From Marseilla massiliensis (GTDB lineage: Bacteria; Bacteroidota; Bacteroidia; Bacteroidales; Bacteroidaceae), in the NCBI RefSeq assembly GCF_016899955.1, contig NZ_JACJJL010000002.1, positions 124,001-188,000 of the forward strand: a stretch of DNA of 64,000 nucleotides. The letters are read 5' to 3'. Made by a program: the position numbers and the translations under genes. Positions 17,544 to 27,034 of the stretch are shown here, piece by piece (position 1 is the first letter of the stretch; each line of letters starts with the position of its first letter). The notes under the pieces are model-generated. The model did no database searches. It was not told the origin of the DNA and saw only the letters and a program-made list of their open reading frames with translations.

Positions 17544-18854
17544 TCAACAAATCTTTACTTTTGAGACAATCTGCTCAATATCATCTGTATCTTCTTCCAT
17601 ACTTATACATAAGAATGGAGCGAAAGCCAAAAATATGTCGGTAGAAACCTTTACCCATATTATCAGATTTAGCAGCAACATTGCTACAAACATATATCTG
17701 TAGATAGTAGAACGTTTCATGCAGACCCTACACACATTAAACATGAAAGCCAAAAACGCCACCATCCCAATTATGCCAAAATAAAATAAAAAGCGAGAAT
17801 AGCCTGCATCCGTTCCCATATAAAAGCCATAAAACAGATTGCCTATATAATAAGGATCCTCTGCCATTGCTCCCATATATCCATCCCCAACAATCCAAGT
17901 CCAAAGATTATCAGGAAAGATAAGCCCCTGCTTTAACATTTCATTAGACTGAACCTCCCAACGCCCTTTCTCCACTAGACTAAAGAAGCCCTCAAAGCCA
18001 AAACGGAAATAATTATTCCATTGACTATCAAAATTATATAAAAATACAGATACGACAACAGCAACTGCAATGGTTCCAAAAACCCAATAAGAAAGTCGGC
18101 GCTTATATTCTCCCGATATAATATTATTTTTTGTAAACAAAACAAACAGAATATACGCCAACGCCATTAGCATCCCTACTGAAGCCGTCCGCCCAATCAT
18201 ATTACCAATAATAGCTATAATACAGAAAGCAGACAATAAGAACACGACGTATAAAGTACTGTTCTTCCGTTTCATTACATTTGGCAACAAGAATGCAATC
18301 ATAATAAGCAACACAGCAAAACGTCCACCGGCAACATCAAGAGCACAACCTATACCATATAGACGTCCTTCAAACTTTCCCATAAATCCGCGGCCAGCAA
18401 GAAAACTATCTACAAAACTTTTCAGCGGTGGAAATCTGTCCATTGACATTGCCAAAATACATTGCAATGCCCCTACAGCTATCATATAGAAACAGACAAG
18501 CTCTACATTAACTTTTCCATGGACAGCCTTGATTAGATTTACAACAAAGTAAGCCGCTCCAACCCATACCCACATTGTCACGATATATGAAAGATACGCT
18601 CCATCATTGGTATCATTAAGAGTCATTGCCAACAGACTTGCAAGTGAGACTCCCACAGCATAAAGTGAAAGCATAAAAAAATCCTTACTAACATAGCCAT
18701 GTCCATCTCGACCTAATTTCACCAAGAGCACTACTAATCCTAAAGCCGCCATCATCATCTTAGTATTGACGGTAGGAAGGAATGTAAAATAAAATGGGAA
18801 GTAAAAGAAGCTTGTAGCTATCAAAACTATCGGAACAAGAAACGCTTTCATCAA
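17544..18854 (-). CDS. Wzy-like O-antigen/capsule polymerase
   Basis: A 436-aa protein with about ten or more hydrophobic segments, for example FLVPIVLIATSFFYFPFYF, MMMAALGLVVLLVKLG and FGIIGMVAFLAFMFNVCRVC, and a large loop between (SQWNNYFRFGFEGFFSLVEK). Sequence is weakly conserved, as usual for Wzy, so the call rests on topology, length and position among glycosyltransferases with a Wzx and Wzc in the same operon. It would polymerise lipid-linked repeat units in the periplasm. No other polymerase candidate is in the locus. Confidence 0.72.
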   Translation of the reverse strand: MMKAFLVPIVLIATSFFYFPFYFTFLPTVNTKMMMAALGLVVLLVKLGRDGHGYVSKDFFMLSLYAVGVSLASLLAMTLNDTNDGAYLSYIVTMWVWVGAAYFVVNLIKAVHGKVNVELVCFYMIAVGALQCILAMSMDRFPPLKSFVDSFLAGRGFMGKFEGRLYGIGCALDVAGGRFAVLLIMIAFLLPNVMKRKNSTLYVVFLLSAFCIIAIIGNMIGRTASVGMLMALAYILFVLFTKNNIISGEYKRRLSYWVFGTIAVAVVVSVFLYNFDSQWNNYFRFGFEGFFSLVEKGRWEVQSNEMLKQGLIFPDNLWTWIVGDGYMGAMAEDPYYIGNLFYGFYMGTDAGYSRFLFYFGIIGMVAFLAFMFNVCRVCMKRSTIYRYMFVAMLLLNLIIWVKVSTDIFLAFAPFLCISMEEDTDDIEQIVSKVKIC

Positions 18855-18857
18855 CTT

Positions 18858-19838
18858 TTATCTATAAATTAAGCCGTAGACGACCTTACATACAATCCAA
18901 TTATGCAAACGCACCATAAGCCACCAATGCTTATATGCACACCATTGAACCAGTCGGCGCCTGTTTGATATATAATGATTCCGCATGATATAAATATTGG
19001 CCTCAGGATATGTCTCCACCCAAAGCTTATACATATACTTATCATTGCTCATTAGAAAAGGAAACTTAGCCTCTAACTTCATACAAGCGATTTCCAGATC
19101 TAAATCATTGCCAAAATGTTCCTGCAGAAACGTCTCTACTATGTGTATATTATGCTTCACTGAGTCCAAATGATGCAAGGAAAAATTCTGTGAGTAAGCC
19201 TCTGAATTCAACTTCACATAATGATAAAATGCCATAGGAACATATACAACATTTGCCGCTACGGCAAACAGAAGTATCATTGTCATATCCTCGCCCATTG
19301 CATATCCTTCGGGAAAGCAAATATGATTATCTGTATAAAGTCCACGTCTAACTAATTTATTCCAGACATTGAATTTCATCACACCACCCAACATGGCTTT
19401 CAAGGCTTCCGTCGATGTTGTATAAGATGGCTGTTTCATATAGCGTTCAGTGTGTTCAAAAGATAAGAACCAGTCACACCAAACAATATCTGCTTTTTCT
19501 TTCTGCGCCGTATCGTAGAGAGTTTCCAACATATCCGAATCAACGAAGTCATCGCTGTCGCAATGAAAGATATAATCACCGGTTGCTAATGCCAACCCTG
19601 TGTTACGGGCAGAGGGCAAGCCCTTGTTCTTCTCATGAGAAACAATCTTTATGCTGTCAACTCGATTAGGATATTTACGAATACATTTATTCAGCAACTC
19701 AATACTACGGTCTGGAGAAGCATCGTCAACAAAGATGAACTCTACATCCTTAAGAGTTTGCGACATTAATGAATCGACACATTTAGTGATAAACCTCTCC
19801 ACCTTATATATTGGAACTATTACAGAAACCTTTACCAC
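18858..19838 (-). CDS. Glycosyltransferase family 2
   Basis: A 326-aa GT2 enzyme beginning MVKVSVIVPIYKVERFITKC, with DVEFIFVDDASPDRSIELLN, KGLPSARNTGLALATGDYIF and HCDSDDFVDSD as the nucleotide-sugar and metal-binding motifs. The C-terminal part includes CKVVYGLIYR and is basic. It is separated by 3 bp from the polymerase gene and 12 bp from the next GT2 gene, so it is in the same transcript. Sugar specificity is unknown. Confidence 0.87.
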   Translation of the reverse strand: MVKVSVIVPIYKVERFITKCVDSLMSQTLKDVEFIFVDDASPDRSIELLNKCIRKYPNRVDSIKIVSHEKNKGLPSARNTGLALATGDYIFHCDSDDFVDSDMLETLYDTAQKEKADIVWCDWFLSFEHTERYMKQPSYTTSTEALKAMLGGVMKFNVWNKLVRRGLYTDNHICFPEGYAMGEDMTMILLFAVAANVVYVPMAFYHYVKLNSEAYSQNFSLHHLDSVKHNIHIVETFLQEHFGNDLDLEIACMKLEAKFPFLMSNDKYMYKLWVETYPEANIYIMRNHYISNRRRLVQWCAYKHWWLMVRLHNWIVCKVVYGLIYR

Positions 19839-19850
19839 AATTCAGATAAT

Positions 19851-20930
19851 TTAAAATGACACCGGAACATACATGGGGTCTTGCTCCCTTGCCTTAAGTT
19901 TAGACGCAAGCATTTTCAAATAAATTCGACAGATAATCCGCATCAGCATACTATTGATGTTCTTGTGTCGCCTCCAATAATTAATATATTCAAATCCATG
20001 AAACGAACTAACATCTTTACTACCTATCAAGTTATATACATAAGGACTTCGTTCCTTCAGTAAACAATCAATGTCAGCAAGCATCTTCTTGATGTCATGA
20101 TTGTAATTTGCCAACGAGGAAACATACCCCTCTTTAATGAATGGTATAATCCTGGCATCAAGATACTTCTGTAAAGCCGTTCCACGTACATTATCATAGT
20201 GGCGCTGGTATTCTGCAGACATATCCAAAGCACATTTTAGAGTGTGAGTAACATTACGCATCTTAACTTCTGGATTCATCGTCTGTCCGGCCCTCCCAAC
20301 AAGATATTTATATATAACCCCATCGAAATGCGCAACGGTTTTGACCGCTACCATAGGAATGAATATCCATTGCTGATCCGTATATGAAATACCTTCTGTC
20401 TGCCTATACCCCAGTTGCAACAGATTATCACGTTTATATGTGACAGCGTGCATCTGCATATTCACAAAAGAATGAGAACCACACACCTTGCACATATCGA
20501 ATATAGTTCCAGCCCCAAGGCCGTATTTTATAACTTTCCTCACATTACGGTCAACGCCGACCACAGCAAAATCAGAGAGAACCAAATCGGCATCTGTAGT
20601 GCAAAGGAAATCTATAAAGTGCTCAAAATTTTCCGTATCAATGCTGTCATCGGCATCGAGAATCTTTATATACTTGCCCTTGGTTTCGGTCAGTCCACGG
20701 TTGACGCACGATCCGTAGTTGCCGTTCTCCTTGTCAATTACTCGGAATATGCCTGGAGACTTCTGCTCATATTCATGGGCAATGGCTGAAGAGGAATCTG
20801 TACTTCCATCATTTATGACAAGCACTTCCAAAACATCACTACCACGGCCGACACACAGAGAGTCAAGACAATACCTCAAGTACCGCTCCATATTGTAGGT
20901 AGGTATGACAACCGTTAGAATCTTGTCCAT
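19851..20930 (-). CDS. Glycosyltransferase family 2
   Basis: A 359-aa GT2 enzyme: MDKILTVVIPTYNMERYLRY, VLEVLVINDGSTDSSSAIAH, YGSCVNRGLTETKGKYIKIL and DADDSID, the standard GT-A motifs. Residues about 180-330 form an acceptor domain with SYTDQQWIFIPM, which resembles the conserved D-Q-W segment of one capsule GT2 subfamily. Spacing to both neighbours is about 12-14 bp. Confidence 0.86.
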   Translation of the reverse strand: MDKILTVVIPTYNMERYLRYCLDSLCVGRGSDVLEVLVINDGSTDSSSAIAHEYEQKSPGIFRVIDKENGNYGSCVNRGLTETKGKYIKILDADDSIDTENFEHFIDFLCTTDADLVLSDFAVVGVDRNVRKVIKYGLGAGTIFDMCKVCGSHSFVNMQMHAVTYKRDNLLQLGYRQTEGISYTDQQWIFIPMVAVKTVAHFDGVIYKYLVGRAGQTMNPEVKMRNVTHTLKCALDMSAEYQRHYDNVRGTALQKYLDARIIPFIKEGYVSSLANYNHDIKKMLADIDCLLKERSPYVYNLIGSKDVSSFHGFEYINYWRRHKNINSMLMRIICRIYLKMLASKLKAREQDPMYVPVSF

Positions 20931-20944
20931 ATAATATTACCAAC

Positions 20945-21982
20945 TTATTCTACAATAAAACCACCTTGACGTTTCAAGTCGTATCTTATAAGCAGCAACT
21001 CACGCACAGCCTCCGGCAGATATTCCTTTATCCGGCAGCGCCATGTGATTTTTGCCGGTACAGAACGATAAGGCGACTTACGCTGCGTCAACTCCGCCTC
21101 GTTGCGTCTTACATAAGTCATAGCATCCTGCACAGCATCATAATATCCTCGCATTTTGTCAGAGTTTGAGAAATTCTTACAACACACCTCGCCATAACGT
21201 TCAAGTATATGCCACTTGTCAAGTTGCTCACGCTGTGTGAAAAACGCGAAGTGTGCCACGATGGCATCTCCATTCCAAGCATTAGACATACCATGCTTCG
21301 TTGGATATATGCACGACATAAACTCTTCATCGTCACCGGGCACCACGCCGTCGAATTTTCTCATCTCATCACCAAACCACAATATTGCGTTTATCGAGAA
21401 ACGGGTCATGCCCATCTCTTTCTTCCCAATGTGCAGCGTGTTCCACTTGCCTGTATTAAGATATCTTTCGATAAACCACTGGTGAAGTTCTTTTGCAAAA
21501 TAACCACTTTTCCACAGAACCGGGTGTGAAGATGAAGCTTGGTAATATTTGTCAAGCCGTATCTTATTCTCAACCTGCAGCAAATAAGTTGACAGCGAAT
21601 TATTTATCACCAATGGCGACACTACGAAATACTGTGGATTGTCAACCCTGAAACTTACCATCTTCTCTATCAAGCCTGGCTCCATCCAAACAATATCATC
21701 GTCAAGTTTGAAATAGATTGTTTCCGGTTCTACGCAACTCTTGTAAAAAGCATTAATACTCGCATTGCCATTAACAACCCCGTCAGGCTGCCAAACGAGA
21801 TTTACCACAGGAAACTTAGCCGCCACCTGATTGAAAAACTCAATATCCGCCACATCATGCGTGTTTATCCAAATGTCATATCTGTCAACAATTTCTGAAG
21901 ACACGATATAAGGTATCAGATATTGCATGTAACGCCGACGACCGGCAGCTGTATTTACAACAACTTTATAATTGTCATACAT
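20945..21982 (-). CDS. Putative glycosyltransferase, unassigned family (DDD motif)
   Basis: A 345-aa soluble protein that I do not place in a named family with confidence. It opens MYDNYKVVVNTAAGRRRYMQ and holds TIYFKLDDDIVWMEPGLIEK, which looks like a GT-A-type metal-binding motif, and VVPGDDEEFMSCIYPTKHGM further on. The C-terminus is basic. Its place in a run of glycosyltransferase genes, and the donor-site-like DDD, make a glycosyltransferase role probable. Upstream of its start lies a 337-bp AT-rich gap with possible gene remnants. Confidence 0.6.
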   Translation of the reverse strand: MYDNYKVVVNTAAGRRRYMQYLIPYIVSSEIVDRYDIWINTHDVADIEFFNQVAAKFPVVNLVWQPDGVVNGNASINAFYKSCVEPETIYFKLDDDIVWMEPGLIEKMVSFRVDNPQYFVVSPLVINNSLSTYLLQVENKIRLDKYYQASSSHPVLWKSGYFAKELHQWFIERYLNTGKWNTLHIGKKEMGMTRFSINAILWFGDEMRKFDGVVPGDDEEFMSCIYPTKHGMSNAWNGDAIVAHFAFFTQREQLDKWHILERYGEVCCKNFSNSDKMRGYYDAVQDAMTYVRRNEAELTQRKSPYRSVPAKITWRCRIKEYLPEAVRELLLIRYDLKRQGGFIVE

Positions 21983-22319
21983 ATAATAAAGGAGAAATAA
22001 GATGATAAATTACTTGATGATATTTTTAATACGTCACATAAATTGCCCAATTAAATAATTCGGTTCACTCGTAGACTATACATTTGCTTGTAACGTTCAT
22101 ACTCACCAAAATGCAGCATAATTTTTTCTTAGTTAAACAAAACCCTTCCTTTAATTCGAATAAGAATAATCATAACCAACAATATGCATCTTTTTCGATT
22201 ACTATTCAATATTCATTTATACTTTATCATCGTTCTTTAAAGGTAAAGTTTTAAATCTTTTAATAGTCTTATCAGCATATTGCACAAATGAGAATAGAGG
22301 TGCATAACCCAAAGGTGTT
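21983..22319 (-). other. AT-rich gap with two possible gene-end remnants
   Basis: The 337-bp gap has no intact gene. On the minus strand two short frames end like real proteins: 22051-22119 encodes MLHFGEYERYKQMYSLRVNR plus II and stop, and 22217 to about 22313 encodes RTPLGYAPLFSFVQYADKTI and a basic tail. Neither has a plausible complete gene. They may be leftovers of replaced glycosyltransferase genes at a module boundary. This also marks the change from moderately to strongly AT-rich DNA. Confidence 0.3.
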
Positions 22320-23063
22320 CTAACCTAGGAATAATCGTTTCACATTATGAATAAAAAGAACCGTTCTACCTCCAAAATGTTTATCAACAAATTCCATAAA
22401 ACGCTCTTTAGGGTTTTTCCAACTTGCGGCAAAATAATGAATTGTCCTTGTATTGTCTGTTATAATAATTTTATCCAATTCACAATCATACGGATTAAAA
22501 TAATCCTTTGGATATATATACATATTTCCCTTTTCTATATATTGAATTTCATCTTTCTTTTTCAATCCATTTGCAATAAGATATTCTGATGTATATTGCA
22601 CTATAGTTTTTAAATTATGCTTTCCATCTGTCAGAATAAAATTTAAACTTGCATACTTAGATAATAAATCAGACAAAATAGGATTTCCAATTTCACAACC
22701 CAAACCAAAACCAGGATTAACATATAAAGGTATATCTTCCCGCACTATAGTTTCACATCCCATAAAAGGGCCTCTTGAAATTATATCATTCAGAGACCTT
22801 ATTATTTCTACATCTGTGTCAAAATATAATCCTCCATAATGATACAAAATCCAAAACCGAGCATAGTCACTCACAAACGCGTATCTTTTTGCCTTGTAAG
22901 CCTCTCTTGTATAAGGAATAATGTTGACATCAAAATTACTCTCATTCCATTCCTTTATCTCATAATCAGGAAGAAATCTTTTCCATGAATCTATACATTT
23001 TATGGCTGAATGAGGAAGTGGTTTCATACCAAACCAACAATAATGAATAATTTTAGGAATCAT
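22320..23063 (-). CDS. Glycosyltransferase family 32 (capsular polysaccharide type)
   Basis: About 247 aa starting MIPKIIHYCWFGMKPLPHSA (an ATG two codons earlier is possible). It has FVSDYARFWILYHYGGLYFD then TDVEII, the GT32 DxD core, and IHYFAASWKNPKERF near the end. It is a paralogue of the product of 15818-16543 but clearly diverged. The gene is very AT-rich, unlike the flanking core genome. It ends 337 bp before the next gene, the largest gap inside the operon. Confidence 0.85.
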   Translation of the reverse strand: MIPKIIHYCWFGMKPLPHSAIKCIDSWKRFLPDYEIKEWNESNFDVNIIPYTREAYKAKRYAFVSDYARFWILYHYGGLYFDTDVEIIRSLNDIISRGPFMGCETIVREDIPLYVNPGFGLGCEIGNPILSDLLSKYASLNFILTDGKHNLKTIVQYTSEYLIANGLKKKDEIQYIEKGNMYIYPKDYFNPYDCELDKIIITDNTRTIHYFAASWKNPKERFMEFVDKHFGGRTVLFIHNVKRLFLG

Positions 23064-23073
23064 AATCATTCTA

Positions 23074-23637
23074 TTATTTTTGCCATCTCCTATTTATATA
23101 TCTTCCAGGAGATTTATAAGATATTATTTTGGCCGGCACTCCTGCTACAGTAGCGTCATCAGGAACATCTTTTACAACAACAGCACCAGCTCCAATTGTT
23201 ACATTATCTCCAATTATTACATTTTCAACTAAACAAACAGATGGGCCAATATAAACATTATCACCAATAACGGCCGCTTTTCCTTCATTTGCACCTATCG
23301 TCGTAAATTGACTTAAATTACAATTATTGCCAATTTTTGCAGTTGGATTCACGACTATCCCAATCCCATGTCCTATATACAAACCATAACCGATAGATGT
23401 TTCTATTGGTATCTGTAGTCCATATTGTCGCGATAATTTATACAATATATTTCTAGCTATTTTAGCAATGATACCTTTTTCATTTGCTGCTATTCTCAAC
23501 CAAAAAGTATACGCAAAACAATGATTAAATAATGTAGCACGAAACATTCTAAACAACGATACATTTCTCCCTGTATAGCGCCAATAATCACTAGCTATTA
23601 ATTTGTACGTATCTTCGCGCAAAATGAAATCAACCAT
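23074..23637 (-). CDS. Serine acetyltransferase-like hexapeptide O-acetyltransferase
   Basis: A 187-aa protein with a helical N-terminus (SDYWRYTGRNVSLFRMFRAT) and a left-handed beta-helix: IGYGLYIGHGIGIVVNPTAK, IGNNCNLSQFTTIG, GDNVYIGPSVCLVENVIIGD, TIGAGAVVVKDVPDDATVAG and VPAKII. This is the CysE-like fold, in which H of GHGIGIV is the likely catalytic residue. In capsule loci such proteins O-acetylate a sugar of the repeat unit, rather than make O-acetylserine; that role is inferred from context. Confidence 0.85.
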   Translation of the reverse strand: MVDFILREDTYKLIASDYWRYTGRNVSLFRMFRATLFNHCFAYTFWLRIAANEKGIIAKIARNILYKLSRQYGLQIPIETSIGYGLYIGHGIGIVVNPTAKIGNNCNLSQFTTIGANEGKAAVIGDNVYIGPSVCLVENVIIGDNVTIGAGAVVVKDVPDDATVAGVPAKIISYKSPGRYINRRWQK

Positions 23638-23645
23638 ATAAACTT

Positions 23646-24680
23646 TTATCGTAACAAATACAAATGGTTTATAATTTTATTTATTCCTATTTTATGCACA
23701 AAAACAAACAGTGTCCTCTGAAATAATGTATGAGATTTCTTGTCTATTTTATGATGTACTTCTCGATATGTCATCAATGGAAAGTTTTCAACTGGCACAA
23801 ACAAACCGGGAAACTCATCTTTCACTTTTTTCACTTTTTTCCAACAGCATTCTCTATTAGCATGTAAATGAAACCAAATAGGCCCAGCAAACATGACTTT
23901 ATAAGGATTATAGAAATATTCAGTAACAGTTTGTGAAGAAAAGTTCACCTGCCTAAAGAAACGTGTCTTCTCAGAAATTCTGAAAATAAGAGTATCTCCT
24001 TCACCATTATAAGGAGGATGAATATTAACCCCATCAAATGGAATATACCACTTATCATCTTTAAAAACATTAAACCCAGATAAAGCGATAGCCGAAGTTC
24101 CTTTTTTTAATCTCCATTTTGCATAATCTATATAATGGGGCGTTAAAAGATAGAAAAGCTTATCAGGAAGCATCCACAAACATGGTTTCTTTAATAATGC
24201 AGAAAGCCTCCTGTATACTGAAAAATACATCATAAATAACCACCCCAATATAAATGAGAAATGCCATACTATCTGAGTTTCTGAACTACAAACGTTTCTC
24301 CATTCTTTTAATTCATCCACAAAATATAATTGATCTACATCTATTTTAACTGCATACTTATAATTTGCTTTAGACAATGCAAAATTACATTGGGTAGAAT
24401 GTAAACGTGGAGAATCTTCTGGAAGATTGATAGCAACGTCAAAATCCTCTTTAGAAAGATTATGTGACAAAATATTATAGTCATATGCAAACGCTTTTAT
24501 CTTATTAGGATATTGTTTACACATTTGTTCAACAATCGCTGGAGTATGATCGGTACAATCATTGTATACAATAATTAATTCATCTAAAGCATCAATACAA
24601 GAAGTTATACATCCCTCTATAAATGATGCTTCATTTTTAATACGCATAAGTCCAGATAACCCATCCTTTAATTCTTTCAT
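23646..24680 (-). CDS. Glycosyltransferase family 2-like
   Basis: A 344-aa protein whose N-terminus (LSGLMRIKNEASFIEGCITS, ELIIVYNDCTDHTPAIVEQM) matches GT2 enzymes that start with xRxxNE rather than VSVIVPxYN. The metal-binding segment is KYAVKIDVDQLYFVDEL. The C-terminal half contains an amphipathic/hydrophobic stretch (FILGWLFMMYFSVYRRLSAL), so it may sit on the membrane. It lies 8 bp ahead of the acetyltransferase gene. Donor and acceptor unknown. Confidence 0.72.
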   Translation of the reverse strand: MKELKDGLSGLMRIKNEASFIEGCITSCIDALDELIIVYNDCTDHTPAIVEQMCKQYPNKIKAFAYDYNILSHNLSKEDFDVAINLPEDSPRLHSTQCNFALSKANYKYAVKIDVDQLYFVDELKEWRNVCSSETQIVWHFSFILGWLFMMYFSVYRRLSALLKKPCLWMLPDKLFYLLTPHYIDYAKWRLKKGTSAIALSGFNVFKDDKWYIPFDGVNIHPPYNGEGDTLIFRISEKTRFFRQVNFSSQTVTEYFYNPYKVMFAGPIWFHLHANRECCWKKVKKVKDEFPGLFVPVENFPLMTYREVHHKIDKKSHTLFQRTLFVFVHKIGINKIINHLYLLR

Positions 24681-24733
24681 ATAATAAAAAAAATATTATC
24701 ATACAATAAACATTGAAAAATATAATACCTTTA

Positions 24734-25888
24734 TTATTTCAATGATTTTTTAATCTTGTCTTTCACAAAATCTCTTATCAAACAAACTTTTACAGAAAAT
24801 CTTAAACCACACTTCGGATATAGCATACGAAACAAATGATATCTTTTATGACAATACGTAGGGGCTTGTAATCTTCCATTACCCATGATAGCCTCTTTTA
24901 CCAACCTTCTTTCAAAGTTAATTTTGGGTTTAATTTCATTGAAAAATAATTGTGCCTTTTCAGTATTTAACAAGACCAAAGACACACCATTATTAATCTC
25001 TAAAATGGTATCATCACCAATTCCCCAAAAATCGGCAAAAGTAAAGTCACCTACACGCGAAGGACAAGCATAAGAACATACATAACAACTTCTCCTTAGA
25101 AACAATCCTTTAAGAAACCCCCAAACATAAGGATCATATGAATGTTCATCATCAACATTCTTTGACAAAGAGGAATCCTTTAAACTAAAATAGAACCCAT
25201 AGTCAATTTTAAGAGATTTTGTATCTGTATTATCATTTATTATTCTAAAACGTATATTATTAAGCTCTACTCTGTTATTATGTTTATTTTGATAATATTG
25301 AATATTATCATTCAGCAATCTTTGTGAAGGCACTCCATGGCACACAATATCAGCCGTTATCAAAGTATGATAATCTTTTTTTAAGAAGCCCTTTAACCCT
25401 GCAATTTGACAAGGAGTACCTATAAACAATACTAATATATTCTGCTTTAAATCTTCTTTTACCTTCCTATAAATTAAGCCAATTTCACTTTGAACATATT
25501 TTGAGCCTTTCAACAAAGGCAAATCACGAATGTCAGCAATCCGTATATGGCTTATATGTAACATATTTCTTCCAGAGCATCCATATACGATACCTCCCTT
25601 CTCCAAAACAAATGTTGATAATGCTGTCGCTGCTCCACCAGAGGCACAAGTTAATATATCTTTTCCTCTAATTGTAACAGCATAACAAAATTTTGGAGGT
25701 CTTTTTTCTTGCTGGTGATTAACGGGGCAGACCTGTTCACACAATTTGCAATTTACACACAAATCAGCTACAACATACGGATATCTAAATCCACACACAT
25801 CTGAAAAGATATGTATTGCATTATGTGTACAACAATTTAAACAAGCCATACATCCTGTACACAACTCTATTGGACAAACAGTTTGCAT
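24734..25888 (-). CDS. Coenzyme F420 hydrogenase/dehydrogenase beta-subunit-like Fe-S protein
   Basis: A 384-aa protein with two N-terminal 4Fe-4S clusters (CTGCMACLNCC and CVNCKLCEQVCPVNH) and the FrhB-like domains: SGGAATALSTFVLEKGGIVY, GSKYVQSEIG, FIGTPCQIAGLKGFLKKDY and DIVCHGVPSQRL. Bacteroidetes do not make F420; in polysaccharide loci such proteins are usually paired with a pyruvyl transferase, as here (12 bp away). A redox step on a sugar or on the pyruvylated substrate is plausible but unproven. The ending is basic (KDKIKKSLK). Confidence 0.8.
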   Translation of the reverse strand: MQTVCPIELCTGCMACLNCCTHNAIHIFSDVCGFRYPYVVADLCVNCKLCEQVCPVNHQQEKRPPKFCYAVTIRGKDILTCASGGAATALSTFVLEKGGIVYGCSGRNMLHISHIRIADIRDLPLLKGSKYVQSEIGLIYRKVKEDLKQNILVLFIGTPCQIAGLKGFLKKDYHTLITADIVCHGVPSQRLLNDNIQYYQNKHNNRVELNNIRFRIINDNTDTKSLKIDYGFYFSLKDSSLSKNVDDEHSYDPYVWGFLKGLFLRRSCYVCSYACPSRVGDFTFADFWGIGDDTILEINNGVSLVLLNTEKAQLFFNEIKPKINFERRLVKEAIMGNGRLQAPTYCHKRYHLFRMLYPKCGLRFSVKVCLIRDFVKDKIKKSLK

Positions 25889-25899
25889 CCTATTTTATT

Positions 25900-27012
25900 T
25901 CAATATTTCAATGAATATTTCAAATAGTCCATTGAGCGCATTCGTTCAACTTGGATCACCTGCTTAACTTTATCATAATTTATAGGAGGAATATTTATTA
26001 TTTCCCTTAAATCTATATTATCGACAAAATAATCAGACAAACCTAAAATACGAAAAAAATCTTCTATACGAGAATTTTGATTATTCCTTTCGCCATCTTT
26101 AAAACGCTTAAATGTCCAAAAACGTTTTTCAAAAATAACAGCAAATATACTTCCATGGTAAGAATCCGTAAAAAAATAGCTTGCATTTTTTACTTCTTGC
26201 AGAAATTCAATGGGTCCAGAAAATAAAGATATATCAGCATGCTCAATAAAACGCTTATCTGTAATAAAAATTTTAACTGGCATTTGAATCATCTGTGCAA
26301 ATTTAGTCACTAAATCCATGTATAATTCATTATATGTCAGAAAATAGCATAACACATAGGGCCTTATATCTTTCATTGATGCTTCTGCCAAAGTAAGCCA
26401 TTCACAAGAAGGAAGTAATAAGGTAGGATCAACAGCGAGTCTTATTGGCTTATCAAGAAAAGCAGTTAATAATTTTTGACCAGTTATTTCTCTAATAGAC
26501 AGATATTTAAATTGTTCCAGTAAAGGCTTAACTTGCATCACATATTCTTGGGAGCAATATTTTTGTCCAATACTTGGCGCATATGCGATTTTTTTCTTAC
26601 TCGTAAATCCCCCAAAATAGAACTCTTCTATTTTTCTAAAGTTAGGCGTCCATATTTGATCACTACCACATATATAAATATCATATTTATTGTCCAAATC
26701 TGAATAATTTAACCAGCTATCATCTATATACAAATATTGCCTAACAAATTTGTCATAACTAGCTTTCTCTCTTTTTCGCCCTTTAACCATCTGACGATTG
26801 CCGCCAAAAAAATGATAAACCTTTGCTATAAAGTTCCTAAATGAATTTGCCTCACATTGAGAATCGACAATACGTCTGTCTGATATAATATGGTTTTCAT
26901 ATCCCAAATAAAGAATTACCTTTTGCAGAGCATAAGCTTGAAGATAAGTTCCGAAATTATGATAAGTAATCCATGTGATAGTTGCTGTTCTTTTCTCTAT
27001 ATTGCTATGCAT
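25900..27012 (-). CDS. Polysaccharide pyruvyl transferase family protein
   Basis: About 370 aa if started at ATG 27012 (MHSNIEKRTATITWITYHNF), which leaves a 22-bp gap after wzx; the longer frame to 27078 would overlap wzx. Motifs are NFGTYLQAYALQKVI, DIYICGSDQIWTP, KIAYAPSIG and YFFTDSYHGSIFAVIF, the CsaB/WcaK-like set. It should add a ketal-linked pyruvate from PEP to a sugar of the repeat unit, giving the polymer negative charge. It is adjacent to the FrhB-like gene, a common pairing. Confidence 0.84.
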   Translation of the reverse strand: MHSNIEKRTATITWITYHNFGTYLQAYALQKVILYLGYENHIISDRRIVDSQCEANSFRNFIAKVYHFFGGNRQMVKGRKREKASYDKFVRQYLYIDDSWLNYSDLDNKYDIYICGSDQIWTPNFRKIEEFYFGGFTSKKKIAYAPSIGQKYCSQEYVMQVKPLLEQFKYLSIREITGQKLLTAFLDKPIRLAVDPTLLLPSCEWLTLAEASMKDIRPYVLCYFLTYNELYMDLVTKFAQMIQMPVKIFITDKRFIEHADISLFSGPIEFLQEVKNASYFFTDSYHGSIFAVIFEKRFWTFKRFKDGERNNQNSRIEDFFRILGLSDYFVDNIDLREIINIPPINYDKVKQVIQVERMRSMDYLKYSLKY

Positions 27013-27034
27013 TCCAATACAATTGAGGTTTGCT

